Shown piece by piece: positions 60,675 to 64,000 of a stretch of 64,000 nucleotides of DNA. A program made the position numbers and the translations under genes. How positions within the stretch are numbered: position 1 is the stretch's first letter; every line of letters starts with the position of its first letter. Under the pieces are notes generated by a model, which worked only from the letters and a program-made list of their open reading frames with translations, was not told the DNA's origin and searched no databases. Source of the stretch: JANMES01 sp038329865 (GTDB taxonomy: Bacteria; Planctomycetota; Phycisphaerae; Tepidisphaerales; Tepidisphaeraceae); contig JBBQNK010000004.1 in NCBI GenBank assembly GCA_038329865.1, positions 62,001-126,000 on the forward strand, in the 5' to 3' direction.

Positions 60675-61418
60675 ATGAGCAAACCACTTCAAGGCAAGCG
60701 CGCACTGGCGACTGGTGCCAGTCGCGGCATCGGCGCGGGAATCGTCCGCCGGCTCGCCAGCGACGGGTCCGACGTTGCGTTCACCTATGCCTCCTCGCCT
60801 GATAAGGCCAATGCAGTGGCCGCCGAGGTGCGGGCGATCGGCGGGAAGGCCGTTGCGATCCAGGCGGATAGCGCCGACGACGCCGCCGTCGTTTCCGCCG
60901 TCGAGCAGACCGTTACGCAACTCGGCGGGATCGACATTCTCGTCAACAACGCCGGCATCGCGGTGATCAAACCGGTGGCGGAAATTTCGCTCGCGGAATT
61001 TGATAAGTTGCTCGCGATCAACGTGCGGGCCGTCTTCGTCGCCTCGCAGGCGGCTGCGAAGCACATGACGGCCGGCGGGCGGATCATCGACATCGGCAGC
61101 ACCAACGCCGACCGCATGCCCTTCGCCGGCGGATCGATCTATTCGATGAGCAAGGCGGCGCTCGTCGGCCTGGTGAAGGGCCTCGCCCGCGACCTCGGCT
61201 CACGCGGCAACACCGTCAACAACATCCAGCCCGGCCCGGTCGATACCGACCTGAACCCCGCCGACGGCGCTCACGCACAGGGGCTCCTCGACCTCATGGC
61301 GATTAAGCGCTACGGCAAATCCGAAGAAATCGCCGCGATGGTCGCGTACCTGGCCGGCCCGGAGGCGGGCTACATTACCGGCGCAAGCCTGACGATCGAC
61401 GGCGGGTTCGGGGCGTAG
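60675..61418 (+). CDS. SDR-family oxidoreductase (FabG-like)
   Basis: This 247-residue NAD(P)H short-chain dehydrogenase has LATGASRGIGAGIVRRLAS (cofactor loop), DILVNNAGIAV, catalytic Ser in IIDIGSTNADRM and YSMSK (Tyr, Lys). C-terminal YITGASLTIDGGFGA is standard. ATG 60675 (MSKPLQGKRA) is chosen; the 33 codons before it are not family-like. The substrate is unclear; beta-ketoacyl-ACP reductase is possible but no other fab gene is near. Confidence 0.9.
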   Translation: MSKPLQGKRALATGASRGIGAGIVRRLASDGSDVAFTYASSPDKANAVAAEVRAIGGKAVAIQADSADDAAVVSAVEQTVTQLGGIDILVNNAGIAVIKPVAEISLAEFDKLLAINVRAVFVASQAAAKHMTAGGRIIDIGSTNADRMPFAGGSIYSMSKAALVGLVKGLARDLGSRGNTVNNIQPGPVDTDLNPADGAHAQGLLDLMAIKRYGKSEEIAAMVAYLAGPEAGYITGASLTIDGGFGA

Positions 61419-61470
61419 TGTCATCCGACCCAGGCCACTGAAAAAGTTCGCCGTCGTCGAGGAATTCCCC

Positions 61471-61554
61471 CACGCCGGTGTCTGAGGTACGCCGAAGATC
61501 CGGATTCTTCGTTCCGTCGATCCGGGTCTTCGGCGTACCTCAGACACCGGCGTG
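61471..61554. repeat. Palindromic element, class L
   Basis: CACGCCGGTGTCTGAGGTAC GCCGAAGATCCGGA and its inverse TCCGGGTCTTCGGCGTACCT CAGACACCGGCGTG enclose a 16-nt loop. A half copy is at 13925. The core GAGGTACGCCGAAG is close to class B GAGGTACTCCGAAG. Confidence 0.88.
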
Positions 61555-61650
61555 AAAAACCTCAGAATCACGTTTTTCTTCCCCAAAGTCCGATAAACCG
61601 GCTAAAATCCATTATTCCGGCTGAAACTTTGCCCCGTCCCGGCGCGTTCT

Positions 61651-62205
61651 ATGAATGAGAAGGATGACCAACCCGGCATGGTCGATGACACCGACGAGCT
61701 TTTCGAGAAAGCGGTCAAGCTGCATTCGCGGCGGTTGCTGGCGATTGCGCGGGCGGTCGTAGGCTACCGAGCCAGTCCGGAAGACGTCGTCCAGCAGGCG
61801 GTGTTGAACTTGTTCACGCACCGGCACCGTTACGATTGGCGCGAGCCGGGCGGGCTCCTCCGGCGGGCCGTGGTGAACGAGGCGCTGCGAATCCTCCGCC
61901 AGCCGAAGATGGCGGTGGTAGAAGAAGAGCAACTCCCCGGCAGCGATAAATCCAATCGGCCGGACTCGGCGATGGTCAATCGCGAGATGGTCACGCACGT
62001 CCGGCAGGCAATCGCCAAACTGCCCGACCATTTTCGGTCGGCCTTAGTGTTGTGCGAGTACGAGAATCTTTCGTACGCCGAAATCGCCAAAACGCTCGAC
62101 GCCAGCGTGCCGCAGGTGAAGACTTGGATCTTCCGAGCCCGCCGACAGTTGGCGGAGATGTTGAGAGAGTATTACGAAGCTGAAAAGAAAAGTTCGCGAG
62201 CCTGA
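61651..62205 (+). CDS. ECF-type RNA polymerase sigma factor
   Basis: This 184-residue factor has region 2 (LFEKAVKLHSRRLLAIARAV, ASPEDVVQQAVLNLFTHRHR) and region 4 (HVRQAIAKLPDHFRSALVLC, NLSYAEIAKTLDASVPQVKT). It heads an operon with an anti-sigma-like membrane protein and a degenerate HtrA homologue. The promoters it reads are unknown. Confidence 0.92.
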   Translation: MNEKDDQPGMVDDTDELFEKAVKLHSRRLLAIARAVVGYRASPEDVVQQAVLNLFTHRHRYDWREPGGLLRRAVVNEALRILRQPKMAVVEEEQLPGSDKSNRPDSAMVNREMVTHVRQAIAKLPDHFRSALVLCEYENLSYAEIAKTLDASVPQVKTWIFRARRQLAEMLREYYEAEKKSSRA

Positions 62206-62237
62206 TGCCTCATAATTTCCGGTGATTGGATTGAGCT

Positions 62238-62807
62238 ATGTATCCCGTGTCCGATGACGATCTGCAGTTCCTGGAAAGCTACCTCGATGACGCGCTGAGC
62301 GATCAGGAGTTGGCGAATCTGCGGACACGCCTTTCGCGCGAGGCCGACTTGGCGGCGGCGCTGCGGATGCTGCGTGAGGAACGATCGCAGCGGCAGACGT
62401 TTTTCCAGGCGATCGATCCTACGCCGAAAGAAGTTGAATCGCTGGTCGCGTCAATTCATCAATCCGCCAACCGCCGGCGCTGGTGGCAGGACTCGCGGCG
62501 GCTGGTGAGCTATGGCTCGGCGCTGGCGGCGTGCCTGGCGATCGCGGCTGTCGGTGGATTTTTCTACCACGCGGCCGGCAAAGAGCCGCTGCAGGCGAAT
62601 GACGGCGCGGTCTCCGCGGTCGAGACGATCGCCACGCCGGTGAATTACCCGGTTGATGTCACCGACGACTACGGCCACGTCATCGCCGTGCAGCACTTCA
62701 ACAACGCGCGTGACGCCGAGGATTTTGCCCGCGACCTGCACCGGGCGCAGGACCGCCGCAAGCAATCCAACGGGGGCGTGATGCTGATCGAGAATCATGA
62801 TTTTTAA
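62238..62807 (+). CDS. Probable anti-sigma factor, single-pass
   Basis: This 189-residue protein has a cytoplasmic acidic N terminus (YPVSDDDLQFLESYLDDALS), a helix at about 92-110 (SYGSALAACLAIAAVGGFFY) and a periplasmic part ending in ENHDF. It lacks a zinc HxxxCxxC motif. The place between the sigma and protease-like genes suggests an anti-sigma. It overlaps the next gene by 11 nt. Confidence 0.7.
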   Translation: MYPVSDDDLQFLESYLDDALSDQELANLRTRLSREADLAAALRMLREERSQRQTFFQAIDPTPKEVESLVASIHQSANRRRWWQDSRRLVSYGSALAACLAIAAVGGFFYHAAGKEPLQANDGAVSAVETIATPVNYPVDVTDDYGHVIAVQHFNNARDAEDFARDLHRAQDRRKQSNGGVMLIENHDF

Positions 62808-64000
62808 GCCGGCCATCCAGCGTCTCCAATCGGCCGCGGCCGTCGTCGCGATGGCGATCGGCGCGGCCGTTCTGCCTTGCGCGGCGCAAACGCCGGCAGC
62901 GGACGTGGAAGCGCAATCGGCGGGCAATCCGCTGGCGAATTCGTCGGCGGGAGCATTGTCGGATCAGTCTGCATCGGAGTCATTGTCGAAATCGATCGGT
63001 CCGGCGCCGCTGTTGGAAGAAATTTCACGACAGTCGCAGGCGCTGCACGCGTACGTTTCTACCGGAATCGTCCGCGTGCATCTGCCCGATCGCAGCGCGG
63101 TGGAAATCAGCCCGGCCGAGGAATTGCTCCGCAAGTGGGAGCAGCGGCTGGAGCCGGCGGTGCGAGAAAAGCTGATCGAACAAGCCGCTGCGCTGCGAGC
63201 GATGCAGAAGTCGATGATCGAGGAAGACCTGTTCGCCGCCGCCCGCGCCAGCGCGGAACGGTTGAGCGGCGCGGTGCTGATGGTCCACCCGTTTGATCCG
63301 ATCGATCTCACGCAGCAGATGCCGCTGAACATGATGAACGCGCCGCGCCCGCACGCGCCGGCGCCCGGCACGCTCGGCGTGGTGATGGATGATCACGGCC
63401 TGGTGCTCGTGCCGTCGTACGTTGATCGCGAACTCGGCAGCCAGCGCCCCATGCGCGTGGCGCTGCCCGAAGGAAGCATGGGCGAGGCGGTCTTCGTCGG
63501 TTCCGATCGGTCGACCGGATTGACGCTCGTTCGCCTGTCGATTCCCGCCGGCCGGCCCGTGCGGTTCGCGGTCGCTCGGCCGCAGGAGGGCTCGCTGGTG
63601 ATGACGTTCGCCACGCAGTCCAACACCGCGCGGCTGGCGGTTTGGACGGTCGGCATGCACGATGCGGGCCTGGTCGTCACGCCCGACGGGCGCGTGGCCG
63701 GGTTCGCCAATGCCAACCAGTTTCTCTCCGTAGGCGCGGCTGGAAATGTCATCAAGCAGCTCGCGGTGCACGGCGTGGTGCATCGCGCGGTGCTCGGCAT
63801 TCGCGTGAGCGAATTCCGCCATGACGATCCGCTCCGGCAGCAGTTGGCCGGGCTGGGCTCGCTGCCGGCGATGCGGGTCGAAAAAATTCTCGCCGGATCG
63901 CCGGCCGATCGCGCGGGGATGCGGCCCAACGATCTGATCCTCTCCATCGCCGGCGACCCGGTCGGCGATGTCCCCAGCTTCGCCGCCGCCATCGCCGATC
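62797..64000 (+). CDS. HtrA-like protease homologue with PDZ, catalytic residues missing (partial)
   Basis: Open to the end of the window (401 codons seen). It has a signal peptide (AAAVVAMAIGAAVLPCAA), a disordered and helical region to about 170, then a chymotrypsin-like fold and a PDZ domain from about 331 (VLGIRVSEFRHDDPLRQQLA, SPADRAGMRPNDLILSIAGD). The HtrA catalytic sites appear replaced: GTLGVVMDDHGLVLVPSYVD where His is expected, SDRSTGLTLVRLS where the Asp should be, and MHDAGLVVTPDGRVAGF where GNSGGP should be. It is probably a sensory pseudoprotease for the ECF system. Confidence 0.75.
   Translation, partial: MIFKPAIQRLQSAAAVVAMAIGAAVLPCAAQTPAADVEAQSAGNPLANSSAGALSDQSASESLSKSIGPAPLLEEISRQSQALHAYVSTGIVRVHLPDRSAVEISPAEELLRKWEQRLEPAVREKLIEQAAALRAMQKSMIEEDLFAAARASAERLSGAVLMVHPFDPIDLTQQMPLNMMNAPRPHAPAPGTLGVVMDDHGLVLVPSYVDRELGSQRPMRVALPEGSMGEAVFVGSDRSTGLTLVRLSIPAGRPVRFAVARPQEGSLVMTFATQSNTARLAVWTVGMHDAGLVVTPDGRVAGFANANQFLSVGAAGNVIKQLAVHGVVHRAVLGIRVSEFRHDDPLRQQLAGLGSLPAMRVEKILAGSPADRAGMRPNDLILSIAGDPVGDVPSFAAAIAD

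Overview
This is a GC-rich, gene-dense bacterial chromosome segment, most likely from a planctomycete of the Phycisphaerae/Tepidisphaera type. The clues are a prepilin-type gene with an FTLVELLVVIGIIALL leader and a C-terminal YIDGHVE motif, a sigma factor with a fused N-terminal helix-turn-helix domain, divergent phytanoyl-dioxygenase/AraC and Gfo/Idh/MocA/TIM-barrel pairs, secreted enzymes, and scattered housekeeping genes rather than long operons. This assignment comes from gene style, not from a marker gene.

Layout: 0-5.4 kb, a sugar ABC importer (binding protein and two permeases, no ATPase) followed by a GH29 alpha-L-fucosidase. 5.5-8 kb (minus), a ydbH-ynbE-ydbL envelope lipid-transport operon behind a tRNA-Gly(CCC). 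8.3-20.3 kb, an HTH-fused sigma factor, an oxidoreductase, a lone GspE/MshE N-terminal-like protein, a large membrane protein, DUF429, an RluA pseudouridine synthase, a PhyH/AraC divergent pair and a zinc-ribbon membrane protein. 20.3-25.4 kb, frr-pyrH facing aroK, prepilin peptidase, a LapA-like protein, an OmpA lipoprotein and hisH. 25.5-34.4 kb, one giant cyclic beta-1,2-glucan synthase (GT84+GH94, 2962 aa). 34.5-37.8 kb (minus), nuclease, ABC-2 permease, SCO1, DUF420 and a CPMC protein. 37.9-49.9 kb, mutS, a methyltransferase, an MIT-like/AAA+ (Vps4/CdvC-like) gene coupled to two membrane proteins, a lipase-like lipoprotein, recQ, an esterase, ribokinase and a frameshifted DUF3592 gene. 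50-56.2 kb (minus), mutM, an M42 peptidase, a squalene-cyclase-fold protein, a membrane protein, and an oxidoreductase plus TIM-barrel pair. 56.3-59.2 kb, arsR-arsC-acr3-arsM with a clear promoter and operator. 59.4-64 kb, a pseudopilin, an SDR, and an ECF sigma / anti-sigma-like / degenerate HtrA-PDZ operon cut by the window end.

The most unusual whole-window feature is the intergenic DNA. About a dozen unrelated families of long palindromes fill nearly every gap large enough to hold one. They concentrate at convergent gene ends, and some provide start or stop codons for neighbouring genes. A second pattern is a group of genes with a TAnnAT -10 hexamer only 5-8 nt before the ATG and no Shine-Dalgarno, which suggests leaderless transcripts.

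The best candidates for an undescribed system are the Vps4-like AAA+ plus 2TM/PH-like-fold cassette (41.6-44.1 kb) and the ECF operon ending in a protease-dead HtrA homologue (61.7-64 kb). Both rest on reading motifs by eye.
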